Shown here one piece after another: positions 1 through 12,400 of a DNA stretch of 64,000 nt. Below the pieces are notes generated by a model, which was not told the origin of the DNA, did not search any database, and saw only the letters and a program-made list of their open reading frames with translations. The stretch is from Tetragonia tetragonoides. Its lineage: Eukaryota; Streptophyta; Magnoliopsida; Caryophyllales; Aizoaceae. A program made the position numbers and the translations under genes. Where the stretch lies: contig CM076144.1 in the NCBI GenBank assembly GCA_038025085.1, positions 13,981,501 through 14,045,500 on the forward strand, given 5' to 3'. Position 1 is the first letter of the stretch. Each line of letters starts with the position of its first letter.

Positions 1-1544
1 AATACTTAGAAACATATTTCAATTTTCGATATCTCAAATTTAATATAGCTGTAGAGAAAATTTTGGTCAAATTTTGTTAGTTTGACTTTGACGTCAAAAG
101 GTCAAATTAGTCTTTTAACTAGGGACAAAGAGAGTACTTTCTCATAGTTAGGGGCAAATAAGTGAAACTAATAAGTGATCATACTTTTTTTCCAATAGTA
201 AATGAATACCATTAGAGGATGCTGCTATCACCCAAGTACAAAAGCAGAGCGGGGGGCTCAGTGGCCCAATTGTTTTCCTTTTCATTTTCCTTTAGGAAAG
301 GAAAAATTCAATTTATCATCGGGCCAAACAGTTAGACTCCTTGCGATTCCAGTTCCAACATACTCTCTCCCCCTCCTAGTGATCAGCCATATCCTATTGC
401 ACAGTGACGGGTTAGACACATAATCTGTACCCAGATCCATGTCATGGCAACATGGGTATGGAGCGTTTTATGCAAAGTTCAGAGCTGGAGATGCACCAGA
501 ATATAAGTTGGGCATATTTAGTGCCACTCCAATCCAACTACTTCAAACAATTTATTCCACACACACACACACACACACACAAGGGGAAAAAAAAAGAAAG
601 GTAAGCCAACTTGCAATCCTGAGAATCATGCATAATTTCATCCATAAACGAAGAGAAGACCAACACTGCTCCTGATGATAAACTTTGCTCTAGCTATATG
701 CTAGCATTAAGAAAGAAAATTGGATGTTCTGGGGAGAGGCTTTATCCTCAAAAGGCCATTGGATCCTTTCACTCCACATGCAACCATCCTGCCATTGCCA
801 AGCAAACGAGCTTCCAAAGACAGGTAATCAAGTCTTTGTCCATGCTCTCTGAAACCACCAAAACATTCTTAGCCTCATGTGGCTTAACTAAGTAAACAGC
901 AAACCAAGACAAACTTTGATTCTTAAGAGAAAGAACTAAAGGACAAAGAAATCATTCAAAAAATTTATTACCATATCTCACTCAAACAGAAAACCCTCAG
1001 TGCTAGGTTGTCACTCAAATCACTTGATTCACTTTGCTGGAATTGATCAGGAAGCTACAATAACTGACTGTTTACATGCTGACTACAACTACTGCAACGA
1101 CAACAATAACACAAAGTCCGAGTCACGCCTTTGGCAGATTTGGGAAGGTCAAGATGTACTCAGCCAACCCGCCTTAGTCCAGATGAGTCTAACGAGCATA
1201 ATGGTACAAGCAGCAATAGCTTGATTTAGAATAGAAAGAGAAGACGATTACAGTGATCCTCAACACATCTGAAATGCAAATGACAGGCACTAACTATACA
1301 TAATAACAATAATGTACTCGGGCAGATACGCCATACAGCAACCAGTGATATATGAAGCCCATGAAACACATGAATGTCAAACCAATGAATCTATATCGTA
1401 TTATGGTCTGATTAAGGCAATATTGTGGTCTGCAGATCATTTGATACTGAAGAGCTGCAGCTCGTTGACTAACCAGTCACCTCCAGTAAGATTCATATTG
1501 AAGTCCCAACATGACAATGAAGAAACAATAGTATCACTACATAC
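1..1544. other. Left-edge region, no gene resolved
   Basis: This stretch lies downstream of the last exon I can assign to the minus-strand UBA-like gene, so it may hold further exons or its 3' untranslated region. A minus-strand open stretch continues past the donor at 1545 and stops near 1437, which may simply be intron read-through. Short open frames on both strands (for example 1312-1647 plus) show no recognisable domain and overlap the exon on the opposite strand. The only clear structure is a CA microsatellite at about 558-581. Confidence 0.4.
558..581. repeat. (CA)n microsatellite
   Basis: About twelve uninterrupted CA dinucleotides, directly visible. They are likely to vary in length between individuals. 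Confidence 0.95.
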
Positions 1545-2228
1545 CTGCTCCAAATGGCTCTCAGCAAGACATCCAACAGGTTTTCTGTCACTCAGATTCC
1601 CATTAAGCAGTGGATTTGATGAAGATGATTCAGAATTCAGCTTTTGATGAGCCTGAAGCACCAAATGTGTACATTCACAGTCAGCCATTGTATAAGCATA
1701 GCCATTCAATAACAGTTTTAGATAACATGGGTCCTGAAGTTAACGACCAGGAAAACCTCCAGTGGTCCTGAGGGAGCTCGAACCTAGTCATTTAATAGCA
1801 TACTCAACATAAGTATAGAAATATTGCTCTATGGCAATATTTCATAGTAGGCTGAGCCGTTGAGGACACAAAACATTCTTTTTCCTTCGTAGTTTCCCAC
1901 ATTTTTGTCCTCATCAACAATGTATCTTCTATACTATCAAGAGTTTTATTTTCGATAGGACTACATGCAAGGGTCTCACCCCTCACTACTCAATCAAAAG
2001 TCCAAAGAGTAACTAGTCCATAACAGGTACTACCAAGCAATGAAGCACCGAAACGTGATTCAGGTCGCGTTTCGCGTTTCCGAAACGTTTCGAAACGCGA
2101 AACGCGATCGAAACGCTTTCGAAACGCCCGAAACGTCAGACATTTGGCGAAACGCACGGGAAACTCTCGATTGACGAAGAAACGCGCGCGAAACGCTGAG
2201 AGAAACGTTTCGAAACTTTAATTTCCAG

Positions 2229-2275
<47 letters not shown>

Positions 2276-5200
2276 CATTTTTTTTCTTCTAAACCCTAAC
2301 CCGACACTCTCTTCTCTCTCCTTCTCTCTCTTCTCTCTCTTCTCTCCAACGGCTGTGCCTGAGAGCGGTTCTACTCAAGCTTCTTCTCCGGCGACTCTGA
2401 AGGTTCTTCTCCGGCGATTCTCAAGCTTCTTCTCCGGCGACTAGTGGTTCTTCTCAAGTAATTTTATTTTTTGATTTCTTCATCTCCTCTCTTTTCTCAT
2501 TCCTTCCTCTCCTCTCTTTTCTTTTTATTTTCTGTTTAATTTCGTTTTTTTATGCTCTTTGCTTTCTGTTTATGTTTTGTTTGATTTCATTTATGTTATT
2601 TCACTTATTTGCTTTCTGTTTCTCTCTTTTCTTCATGTTCTTTTTAATTTCTGTTAATTTCCTCTCATCTCTTTTCTTTTTATTTTCTGTTTAATTTCGT
2701 TTTTTATGCTATTTGCTTTCTGTTTATGTTTTGTTTGATTTCGTTTATGTTATTTCACTTATTTGCTTTCTGTTTCTCTCTTTTCTTCATGTTCTTCCTC
2801 TCCTCTCTTTTCGTTTTTAATTTCTGTTTATGCTTGATGCTAAATTGCTAATTAACCTATGTAGTTGTTTTCATTTCTATTTGCGTTTGTAGTGTTTTTT
2901 TTTTGAAACTTGAACTATGTATTTGTCTTCGTTTCATTAAAAGAATCGTTGTTATCTTGATGGAATAATTATTTTCTGTTTTTTTAATATATTTTTTTAA
3001 TATATTTTTTGTGGGGACGTTTCCGCGTTTCCGGCATTTTTGAGAATTGACGTTTCACGTTTCGCGTTTCCGCGTTTCACGTTTCCGTGCAACCTTGCTA
3101 CCAAGTTAATTACTAGAAAAATCCTCTATCTGAAGGGAGCTTGCCATGAAGTAACAAATCATATTACCATAAGTGAAATTAGAGACCCATAATTAAATTG
3201 AAAAGCAGCTTCCTCAACATATTCATTCATAAACCCAATTTGCAGAACGGAAAATGACCAACCCAAAATTACAAATCAAAAAGAATAAGTGGGAGTGGGA
3301 GGGGTGTTTTGGCCTTTTGGGAGAAGTCATTGAAAACCAATTGAGTTGAAATTTATCAAAAACTGAAGCTGATTTGAGAACTTTGCAGTAGTCTGAATAT
3401 AGTACTCCATTTTACCCAATTTTACAATATTCAAATGTCAAAATTGTGCAGATAAGCAGAATAGCTTTCTGCAAACTACAATTGAAGTTGGTTTTAACAC
3501 CCAGAAGCATATCTGTATTTGGAAAAAATGAGCAAGAAGACATTCCGCCATGTGACTACTGCGAAAAACAGGTGGAATCTCATGTCTGATAACTAAGTGC
3601 ACCAGAAATGTGAAGTTACCTGGCAAAAAGGCCTACCAGAAAGGAGGAGAGAGCAGGAAGTCAAAAGGCAAAGATGATAGGACAGAGAGAGAAGTTAAAA
3701 GAATTGTGTTACTCTCCATAACAACTTCTTCTCCTTAGCCCTCCCAAGCCCACAATCCTGAACAGAGAAAGAGCTAGAACGGTGGAAGGATTACACTCAG
3801 TTTACCCCAAAGACACCTAATAAGCAGGCAGCTTCATAGATAACTCACCATATAACAATGAAAGGACACATGCGAACTAGACTCACTATTAGCATGGCAA
3901 AGTACATATTTATTTGGCGAAATCACCACCCCTAGTCTCCTTCTCTTAAGCATATAGTGTCTCTTTTCCCTAATGTCATTGTCCAAACAAACTCACCTTA
4001 AAAGGCAACTTTGTCTTCCACAAGAAATTAGCAATAGGAAAAGGAGCATATCGTTAGAGAGATTTCAGGCAAACCAAAATTAACTTTGAGGTAAATACCC
4101 CTAAAGCGTCCTCCTTCACCCTTCTATACCCTCGTATCCTCACCTTAAGAAACATAAGAATCAAGGATCCCTAGCAGCAAAGTAAGCTCTCTCATGGAAA
4201 GACCTTTGTAAATGAAGGATTGCAGTATCAGCAAGATAGCATAGCCTCATGAGGATCCACAGCTGGAAGTGACATAGAAACTATAGGCAGAAAGGCTGAT
4301 TCCACCTTCCATACATCCTCCCAAAACCTAATTCTAGGTCTATTCCTCAACTAAATCTGAAACAGCGGAAAAACAAAAGAAAGAAACCTGGGAGATAAAC
4401 ATCCAACGACAAGCATGTGTAGCCCCCCTTCTCTACAGTTGGGTGTATCTTCTGTGATTGTACTTAGGGAAGAATTTATCAGCTGTATTTGGTTGTACCA
4501 TAAGCTTGGATACTATATCATATCATAGGTCTGTATACCAGATGGTCCAGATCCCAAGAAACAATATCATCATTTATTAGCTACTGCCAACGGACTGCAA
4601 AGTCACTCATCTTTGCTTCAACTTTATTAGCTACTGCCACCAACATCTTTTTTAGACAAGAAAATTTTATTAATGAATACTATATTGGAAAACAGCGGGA
4701 GCCGAGAGGACAATGAGTCTTCACAAAGTAATCGAATACAATTACAGAATCCCCCCGTTTCTCAGCACATCAGAAATCAATAACTTCTAAAAGCACCTCC
4801 CGCTCTTGGCTACAAAGAGGCCAAGTAAGTGACCCTATCCAAAAAAAAATCCCCACTAAGTGATGATGATCGAGATGAGCTTTAGCTTCCTCCATGTAAG
4901 TACACTTTCTGTTCTCAGTCCATATAGGTACTATGTGGATTACTTTCCCTCGATGACCTGATTTTTTACCTTCTACAGTGCTGCAACTAACTAGAAGGGA
5001 AGGGTTTAATAATACAAACCATGCCAAGTTCAGGTTCCAGAGATAACAGCAATCCTTAGAAGGTTCCTTACTAAATTTTAGGTCAAATGCACCAATAGAT
5101 GAACTCCAAACGAAAACAAATTATAAGAAATCAAGCTTATGAAAATGTTACTTACAGAATATGCAAAGAGGGTGTCCAACAACATGTCAGGATCTTCCTC

Positions 5201-5858
5201 CCCTATCGTTTTCATAAAGATATTTCAGTCAGTACATACACATGCATGCACATATAACATATTGCTAAGTAGCAGGTTCAAAAGTCACTGTGACAAAGCA
5301 AGAAGTAACTGCATCCGTGGCATGACTTTCATCTTTCCAATTTAATTTGACAGCAAGCAACACATCTCAAAACACATCAAACAGGTTACTGCATAGTACC
5401 TACCCTTTTCTTTAATCACTTTATCTATCAGAGAAGGTGAAAATCCCATCCCAATGAACGATGATCTCAAATTAGTTCTTGAGGAGCTGGCAACATTATC
5501 CTTGAAGGGAAAGAAAACATAACAAATTAGTTAACTGAAAATGATAATGTACAGAGAGTAACATGTCGAACAATCCAATTAAGATGATAAGTAACAAGTA
5601 TCCAATTCAAAATCAGATAAAAAGAATTACAACCAGCACAGTACCCCAATACGTCTTGATGCTATCACGGATGGCATCATAAATCCCAAATCCTCGACAT
5701 TTTGCATGGTATCTTTTTTGTCTTCCTGATCAGATAAGCTTTCCGTATCTAAAATGTTTAAAACCTCTGGCTGCAAACAAAAAAACTTCAAATTAAACAT
5801 ATATACATTGAGTCGTACATCGGACCAATTCGAGGAGAAATTGAGAAAGACGTACCAT
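1545..5858 (-). CDS. UBA-like domain protein (partial gene model)
   Basis: Five minus-strand pieces join in one frame: 5856-5858 (ATG as the last three exon bases), 5645-5770, 5404-5500, 5156-5202 and 1545-1652. Each internal boundary has AG and GT, and the two odd-length exons (97 and 47 bp) add up to whole codons. The joined protein runs from MPEVLNILDTESLSDQ through SFIGMGFSPSLIDKVIKEKG and EEDPDMLLDTLFAYS to AHQKLNSESSSS. The MGF...IDKVIKEKGEEDPDMLLDTL stretch has the three-helix pattern of UBA domains. UBA repeats of this type occur at the N-terminus of plant DRM-type DNA methyltransferases, but no methyltransferase motif is visible here, so I do not assign a name. The intron from 1653 to 5155 is 3.5 kb and contains a hAT element. 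The 3' end is unresolved and may lie in or left of 1-1544. The start codon is inferred: it is preceded in frame by a stop. Confidence 0.5.
1721..1800 (-). mobile_element. tRNA-derived SINE-like remnant (family B)
   Basis: On the minus strand AGGTTCGAGCTCC resembles a pol III B box and is followed by GGAGGTTTTCCTGGTCGT. The same 3' block occurs at 8836-8958, where an A box is also visible, so the two are copies of one dispersed family. Confidence 0.45.
2243..2270. repeat. (AT)n microsatellite preceded by poly(A)
   Basis: A run of about 15 A residues (2229-2243) continues into about 13 AT dinucleotides, inside the hAT-like element. Confidence 0.9.
2500..2810. repeat. Two-copy tandem repeat, period about 155 bp
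   Basis: The block beginning TCTGTTTAATTTCG at 2531 is repeated from about 2686 with few differences. It includes TTGCTTTCTGTTTATGTTTT and CTCTCTTTTCTTCATGTTCT in both units. The duplication lies inside the hAT-like element. Confidence 0.8.
4647..4830 (-). mobile_element. Possible retroelement 3' end in an intron
   Basis: On the minus strand the sequence ends in AATAAAATTTTCTTGTC followed by A residues, resembling the polyadenylated tail of a plant retroposon. An open minus-strand frame (4770-5027) lies upstream but shows no domain I recognise. No clear target duplication was found. Confidence 0.25.
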
Positions 5859-6354
5859 AATGAAATGCAATAGCAACGATGATGCTTATGATAGGCAATT
5901 CATGAGAGCCTCAAGCTGCACAAAACAATCAATTTCTTCGCAAAACCTACGAGAAATATGCAAGCAACCATCACAAGATAATAACATTGCTTACAAAGCT
6001 TACACTACTTTCCAGAATATAACACTCCATGTGTCCCAAGAAGAAAATCATTTAAGATTTGGAGTGAATTAAGAAGACGCATTAATATATCCTCAAATTC
6101 TTATTGGATAAGAAAATATTGGCAAGGTGAGTTGGAAAAGGATGATTTACATGGAGTTTGAACAAGTCAAAACATGTTGGGACAATTTTGGTAAAAATGA
6201 CTTCATAATCGCGGTTAAATATAGTTCTAGTGATACATTTTTTAGACAAAGGGGGGATTGGAGTAATATGTAATTCCAAACTGGTAACATATCATTGTAC
6301 ATATAGGTGTGCATACAATTTTTTTCTTGGGCGATGAATCCTAACGGACACTAA

Positions 6355-6572
6355 TGCCCTGTTCTTTTCATTCTTTTTACTGAACTTATCTGCACAACTG
6401 AACTGAAATTTACTAAACTGAACTGAAATTTACTAAACTGAACTTAATTTTTCTGAACTAAACTTATTTTTAATGAATCTACAATTACAAAGAGTAAAAT
6501 TGTACTTCAGTTTACCGAACTGAACTGAAATTTACTGAATACTTCACAGGAGAAGTTGAAGAGAACAAGACT
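6355..6572. mobile_element. MITE, probably Tourist/Harbinger type
   Basis: The left end TGCCCTGTTCTTTTC and the inverted right end AGTCTTGTTCTCTTC are partly matching terminal inverted repeats. Both sides carry TAA, fitting a 3-bp Harbinger target duplication. The interior is made of repeated ACTGAACTGAAATTTACT-like units. Confidence 0.5.
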
Positions 6573-8551
6573 TAAATCAAACATTGCAAAGGGTAGCTTT
6601 CAGCTTCATGGCCACACACAAATAGAAACACATGCAGCAATACAAATTTAATTAGTGAAATAAAACACTCGTAACAAGTAAAGTTTGGCACGTGACTTGT
6701 GAGTAAATCAACAAATAAGATAGGCAGTTCAATGAATCCAGATTTATTGTTTAAGAATGCGAAAGACCAACTGTATAGGCAGGCAACTGTTTGCTAAGGA
6801 TCTCACTCTGCCAAGACATAATCTTCAGCTAAATGAATCCAGATTTAATGTTTAAAAACACAAAAGACCAACTAACTCGGAAAGGAGCCACAAAATTTAA
6901 GTAGATCTGCTAATATACAGAAATAGCTCTATGCACTAACCAAATGGGATACAAATTCCTACGCTTAGATGTAGGAGAACTGATAAGTAAGGACATCACT
7001 AAACTTGCTGTTAAGAGGGGGGGGCATCAAGGATTTAAGAAAAATCTAAATATCAGTTTATCACTCATCATCACTTAGCTTTTCAGCATAAGATCATGTA
7101 TCCAATAAGACTATCATTTTAAGCCAAGGCATCAGAAGTTAAAAACTAGAAAAACTAAAATTGAAGAAAATGAAGAAGAATACCAGTAAGGGACTAATTT
7201 TGCATAATTAGCCCAAAACAAAATCAAAGTTCAAATAACTGTCCAATACACCAATTTTTTATACTACTAACAATTAGAGAAAACAGAGTACTTCCTGGAT
7301 ACAAAAAATAACTGAGAACTAAGAGCTGTTACCATCTAAAACACTAAGCCTAGCAGCATCATTGAACCACTCACATAGTCACCTTTTAGGAAGGCTGAAA
7401 GGGTACTGGGGCCTCCATCCAATCATGCGGTAGGCTTAGAAATACTCCAAACTCCATACAACCATAGTATCATACACGCAATCTCAGGCATCAGCATTTA
7501 TTGACTAATTACAAAACCACGAACACGTAAAATCTGGGACCAGACATCATTACATCCATGGAGAAAACTTAGGATGCTGCTGCAAATACTTCCAAAACAC
7601 AGGATAGTGCAGACTTTCAGCAAAACATATCTCATAATCGTTAAAAGAGATGGGTGGCTCAGGGAAACCCACCTCGGGTATTGATTATTTGAGTATACTA
7701 TCTGCACTGTACAAAGTACTGTGTCTGCTAGAATACTCAAGTATTTCTTTTCTTCATATGAATTACATAGTCTGCTCTACTGATTGAATCGACTAGCATC
7801 TGCTACACTACGCAACGGGCACATTGCAAATGTATTTTACAATAAGTGACCATTATCACTATTACGGCCACAGCCACTACTTGATTGGTTCTACCCTTTT
7901 CATGATCCTATGCCATCTCATAATCCCAGTGCAATACAGGTCACTAAATTCTTGGCCAATTTAGAAGTCTTTTCAACTGCCTGGGACATACTAAAAACAA
8001 AAAACAAAACATCGATGGTCACACCAGCTTAGGAACACAATTTACAGGTTGTCAAAACTTGCACACCAAAATTCAACATTATCCATGGTAGGCAGCTTAT
8101 TGTGAAGAGCTAGGCAGAAGATGAATATCATCACAGGAGTACTGCATTTACACGTTTTCCAACAAAGCAAAACGTCCAAGCAACATTTACCATAGGACCT
8201 CTTCTAGAGCGTCAAAGAAGAGTTGGGGAGAGGTAATCAGGAAAGATTTGAACCTTCTAAAAGCTTACCGAGAACTTGGCTAGTTGGCCCTAGATAGGAA
8301 AATATATAGATTGTTGCTTTCCATTGCATAGGAACTAGAGCTTGCAGCATTTAATTTTTAGCATGTAGAAGTCTTCTTCTTTTTAGCCTATTTTCATTTA
8401 CGTACAGTTTTGTACCTGTTTTTTTTTTCTTTGGTGATTTACCTCTCTTCCTTTTGCTTATTCATCATTCCTTTCTTTATTGCATGCGCACTTGCAATCT
8501 TAAAAAATTTAAAACTGTTTGCAAATGTGCCTCTCTACTAAGCGACTAGTT

Positions 8552-8624
8552 AAGGGTAAGGATGCGTACATCTGGACCTCCCGGACCTCGCCCTCGCAGG
8601 ATATTTACTGGGTTATTGTTGTTG
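8552..8624 (+). mobile_element. Au-like SINE 3' part
   Basis: GGTAAGGATGCGTACATCTG, a GGACCTC stretch and a TACTGGGTTATTGTTGTTG tail match the conserved 3' layout of the angiosperm Au SINE family. The 5' tRNA-related part is eroded. Related copies are at 9545-9645 (minus) and 56611-56688 (plus). Confidence 0.6.
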
Positions 8625-8835
8625 ATTTTACCATGGGACCTCTAACAATTTTGGTAGCTTCTCCAATCGCAAATCTAAATTCTGAATGTTGCATCAATTT
8701 CCTCACTTGACACCTTCCTTAGCAATTATCATCCACATTCCGCGTGCAGGGGCCTCTACAGTCCATAATTTCCTGGATTGCACGTAGTTTTTTTTTTACC
8801 TAGACAGCACGGGTATTCAAGCTTTGCTTGACTAA

Positions 8836-8958
8836 TATCATGGGCCATTCAGTTCACGACCAGGAAAACCTCCACTCACCCTGAGAGGACTCGAGGTTGG
8901 GACCTCTGGAATAATCTTATAAGTATTACCTGCTTAGCTAACCCCTCAGGGTAAACGC
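8836..8958 (-). mobile_element. tRNA-derived SINE-like element (family B)
   Basis: On the minus strand TAGCTAAGCAGG fits the pol III A-box consensus exactly, and ACCTCGAGTCC further on fits a B box. The 3' block GGAGGTTTTCCTGGTCGTGA is shared with the copy at 1721-1800. Confidence 0.55.
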
Positions 8959-9544
8959 AGTGATCCCACAGCAAATATCCTTTTTTAAGTCAATTCCCAT
9001 AATAGCTTTAAGTTTGCAGCTTAGTAATACGTTTATGATATTGAATCCAATGCCACCTTTGGGAAGACACAAGCGGCATTTTCCTGCTTAGCATAATCCC
9101 AGGTCAATAATAGTGACAGAAAACTGCCACAAATAAACATATGAACGCAACATGCTCGAACACCAAACATTACAAATCAATCAACTGTAGCCTCGCAGCT
9201 TAGGAGAACAATTTAGCAGTCCATTTACCTGATTTACGCCCATTCTTGTCCTCCAAAGGTCTCATTGCATCACAAAAATTGTCCTTCAGGTAAGTTGAAT
9301 CCCTAGGTATTCGAAGAAAAGATGACCATCATTGAATCTCATGAAGTCAAATGATTGCTCCTAACATGAGAGGTAACACCACTACACCGCCAAATAAGTG
9401 CATTCATCCTCATACACCCCCAACAAATCCATCAAGATAACATTGTCACCAGCTCAACAGTGCTTCAAAATTCATTAGCGCATTATCATATCTCCCAATT
9501 CAACCTCAATAGTCGCTACCACGATTTTGTTGCATGTCTCAAAA

Positions 9545-9645
9545 ACAACAACAACAACCCTATTCACGTCGAGGGGAGGTCCAAATGTACGCAACCTTAT
9601 CCTCTAACTAGTTGACTAATCGAGAGGCTGTCCGGATTGCATGAC
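9545..9645 (-). mobile_element. Au-like SINE 3' part
   Basis: On the minus strand GATAAGGTTGCGTACATTTG is followed by GGACCTCCCC and a GGGTTGTTGTTGTTGTT tail, the Au SINE 3' signature. Confidence 0.65.
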
Positions 9646-9938
9646 TAAACCCTCATATCTTTCAATTGAGGATAATTAATACTAGCACCTAATTCACTCC
9701 AAAAAAAAAAAACTACTAGCACCTAAATGCCAGAATTTAAGTCCATTAACTGCAATTTAGCAAGCACATTGCTCCACTGATCCCTGATTAATCCAAGCTA
9801 TGGCGATACAGCTTTGCTAAATTAAACATGCAAGTTATTATAACGAGTTTCAGATACTACAATGTTGATTATCACTCATGAGCAAAAGAATTGCTAATTA
9901 TCTTGCTGAAAATAAGAAAATTAAATTAGATTAATTAC

Positions 9939-10120
9939 CTCAATTAAAGGTGAGAGAAAAACCCTTTTTCAGCTCCGTCCACTTCTTGAACCTTTAACCA
10001 ATTGAGAAGAGAGAGAAACGTTTTTCAAGCTCCTATGCTCTGTCGCTACTCGCTTCTTCAGATTAAGAGAGAGAAATAAAGAAAGGAATCAGAGAGTGTG
10101 TCTGTGTCACTGTGGTGTGT
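9939..10120 (-). other. Leader exon and promoter side of the UBA-like gene
   Basis: On the minus strand a purine/pyrimidine-rich segment with GAGA stretches ends at TTAATTGAG|GTAATTAATC, a good 5' splice donor at 9938-9939. It has no long reading frame, which fits an untranslated first exon of the gene to its left. The upstream limit and promoter lie around 10,120-10,200 and are not resolved. Confidence 0.45.
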
Positions 10121-12240
10121 GTTTTTGGGGTTGAAGTGAATTCTCGTTGAGCTTAAACGGCTTGGGCTTAACAAACAAAGCCTTTTGGGCTAATGGGCTT
10201 AGAGCTGTCAAAATTTGATCGGATTCGACGACCGAAAAATTTTAATATGACAGCTCGAATATCCACTAAAAATTTACATAAAAATGCATTACAATCGGGA
10301 CAAATAATAATAACCTATCGTATTCGATCCGAAGCCACTAAAATAGGCTAAACAAGGGGAGCCAAACCCAAACCGCACATGAAAAAATTGACAAAAACTG
10401 GCTTCATATTTTAAAAGCACGTTAAGAGTTTGTATACAAACATACTTCAAACCTGGAAAATGAGATCGACCCGACCCGAACCCGAACTGGCTGACCCGTT
10501 TGACGGCTATCTCTATTTTGGAGAAGGTCAATGGGTTATTCTTTGTTTTAAATGTTTTTTCTCATAATTTTCTTTTGCCCTACAAATTGTCATCCTCTTT
10601 ATTTTAAGTTTGTGTCATTATTAAAATATAGGTTGGTCTTGCTTGCGAATTGATAATTATATTATATTTAAGTTATGGCTTTGTAAAGATTATTATTAAA
10701 TTTATAAAGTAGTTCAAATTGTTTGTCTAAAAACTACAATTATAATTACTTGATTAGAATAGGTTGATATTTACCTTAAGTTGAATTAGCTATTTTTTGG
10801 ATACAAGATGCGAACAAAATTTTGACAAGTTGATCGTCAATTCGTCACAATACCATCTCGATTTTAAGAGGACACAAGTGAAAGTGTGTGATTCCAATGT
10901 CAACTCCAATGCTCAAGTTAATCGCGAGAAAAATTATTTTTATATTTGAAAAACAAATGTTATTAAAAAATTAAATCTAACAAAAGTTTAAAAGTATAAG
11001 AACTGAAAATAACTAAAATTCACATGTATAGTAGTTTGAATTGATTCTCATGGTAGAGAACACATAGCCTGCAATATTCAACACAGATTTTAAACTTTCA
11101 AACCTTAACCAACAATGCAACAGAAAATGTTATTCAAATGTTAAATGAATAGGACAATATAAACTTTATTTAGCTTAAATAACAGTGTCAATCCAATGTA
11201 GTCCGGTAATCAAAACTCATGAAATGAACAACCCTAGGATAAGTTTGATTACCCAATCCTCGAAAAAGCAAACACCTAGTTTTGGTTCTTAATTTCTTGA
11301 TTCTCTAACACAATAAAAAGTGAGATTCGGCCAACTTTTTTATCCCTTTGGTTTTGAAAAGTAACAACTATTTTTCAATTGCTAGATTTCCTCGATTTTG
11401 TGACAAGGCCGCCACTGGTCTTTGGTCCTCATTCCTCCACGCATCATGGCGAATATAACATATTGATACAACATACACCATCTCAACAGTACCACATGCT
11501 ACTAATTGACTAATATTCTAGAGTTAACTGGTTAATGTAAAAGGGATTATGCTCCATCTAGAACACCGGACCTTTTGTTGGCGACCCTCATTTTAACCTA
11601 GATCTTTTGTTAGCGACCCTCATCTAACCTAATAGAACCGCCCTTTACCACTGCACCATATAATGTCTCAAAAGCATTAATTGGCCAATGAAGCAGTTAC
11701 TATACATTCACAATACAAGTATAACAAGTTGCAAGTAAGGCACAATGCCAACAGTAATAATCACTTTTTATGTTCAATATTTGTAACACCATTTCTTGCT
11801 CTAAATGGAACCTTTTTTTCCCTCATACATTGTATCTGTAAACATTAAATAGGGTAAGAATTACAATAAACACCCAAATTCACCGATAAAAACCAGGACT
11901 TCCCTGATGAACCAAGTATATAAGCTTCAAAATAGACAAAAGGAACAAGCTTGTGACTCCAAATTCGCCACAAAACCCAGGACTTCTCTGTTGCGCAAAG
12001 GGCTTGAAACCGCCGAAAGAAACAGTTTTCAACTCCAAATTTGCCAAAACGACTTACCCTCTTGCATCAAGTATAAAAGCTCAAAAATAACCAAAAGGCA
12101 GACCCCAAGACAACCAATCACCCAAAACCACAAGAGAGAACAAGAAACCCTTGCGAAAGAACCCATCAGAAAAACAAGAAAGAAAGAGGGGAAAGAAATT
12201 ACAAACTAAAAAACAAAGATGAAGGATGAAGTGAAGAAGC
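10120..12240. other. Intergenic region
   Basis: No coding region was recognised. At about 10,200-10,515, TAGAGCTGTCAAAA and an inverted TAGAGATAGCCGTCAAA could be worn hAT-type ends, but there is no matching 8-bp duplication. The rest is AT-rich unique-looking sequence with a short direct repeat (CTTTTGTTGGCGACCCTCAT and a variant) near 11,570-11,625. Confidence 0.4.
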
Positions 12241-12400
12241 TTCTCGAAACTCCTAAAGACTATTGCCACATAACTTAGCTTTGATACTGACCCCCTGAAG
12301 AAACAAAACTAAAACCTCCACATCCGCAGCTTCTTAGAGTATACAATGTTCAGCGACTCCAAACTGCTCAACCACAAAAAAAATGGAAGTCATATCTACC

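Larger units (their letters stand above)
2038..3097. mobile_element. Non-autonomous hAT-like element with GAAACG-rich ends
   Basis: The element is flanked by an exact 8-bp direct repeat, CTACCAAG (2030-2037 and 3098-3105), the length typical of hAT insertions. Its ends are imperfect inverted repeats: CAATGAAGCACCGAAACGTG on the left and, reading the right end inward, CAAGGTTGCACGGAAACGTG. Both subterminal zones are packed with GAAACG/CGTTTC hexamers in both orientations, as expected of transposase-binding arrays. No transposase frame is present. The interior has a pyrimidine-rich leader-like stretch (2283-2350), CTTCTCCGGCGA repeats and a donor-like CAAG|TAATTT, suggesting the 5' leader of an autonomous parent or a captured exon. 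It lies in the large intron of the UBA-like gene. Confidence 0.75.
5860..9938. other. Upstream intron(s) of the UBA-like gene
   Basis: This is presumed intronic or untranslated sequence between the inferred start codon and the leader exon near 10 kb. A possible small minus-strand exon ends at a GTAAATGG donor near 9231 (MRPLEDKNGRKS frame), but its phase does not fit the first recognised coding exon, so it is left unassigned. Otherwise only repeats were found (6355-6572, 8552-8624, 8836-8958, 9545-9645). Confidence 0.35.

Noticed and set aside
10198..10515. A further hAT-like element with TAGAGCTGTCAAAA-like ends
   Set aside because: The inverted ends match only partly and no 8-bp target duplication could be found.
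11907..12209. A 100-codon basic plus-strand open frame
   Set aside because: Low-complexity K/Q/R/T composition next to the 3' end of the ECT gene and no homology I can recognise; probably chance or 3' flanking sequence.
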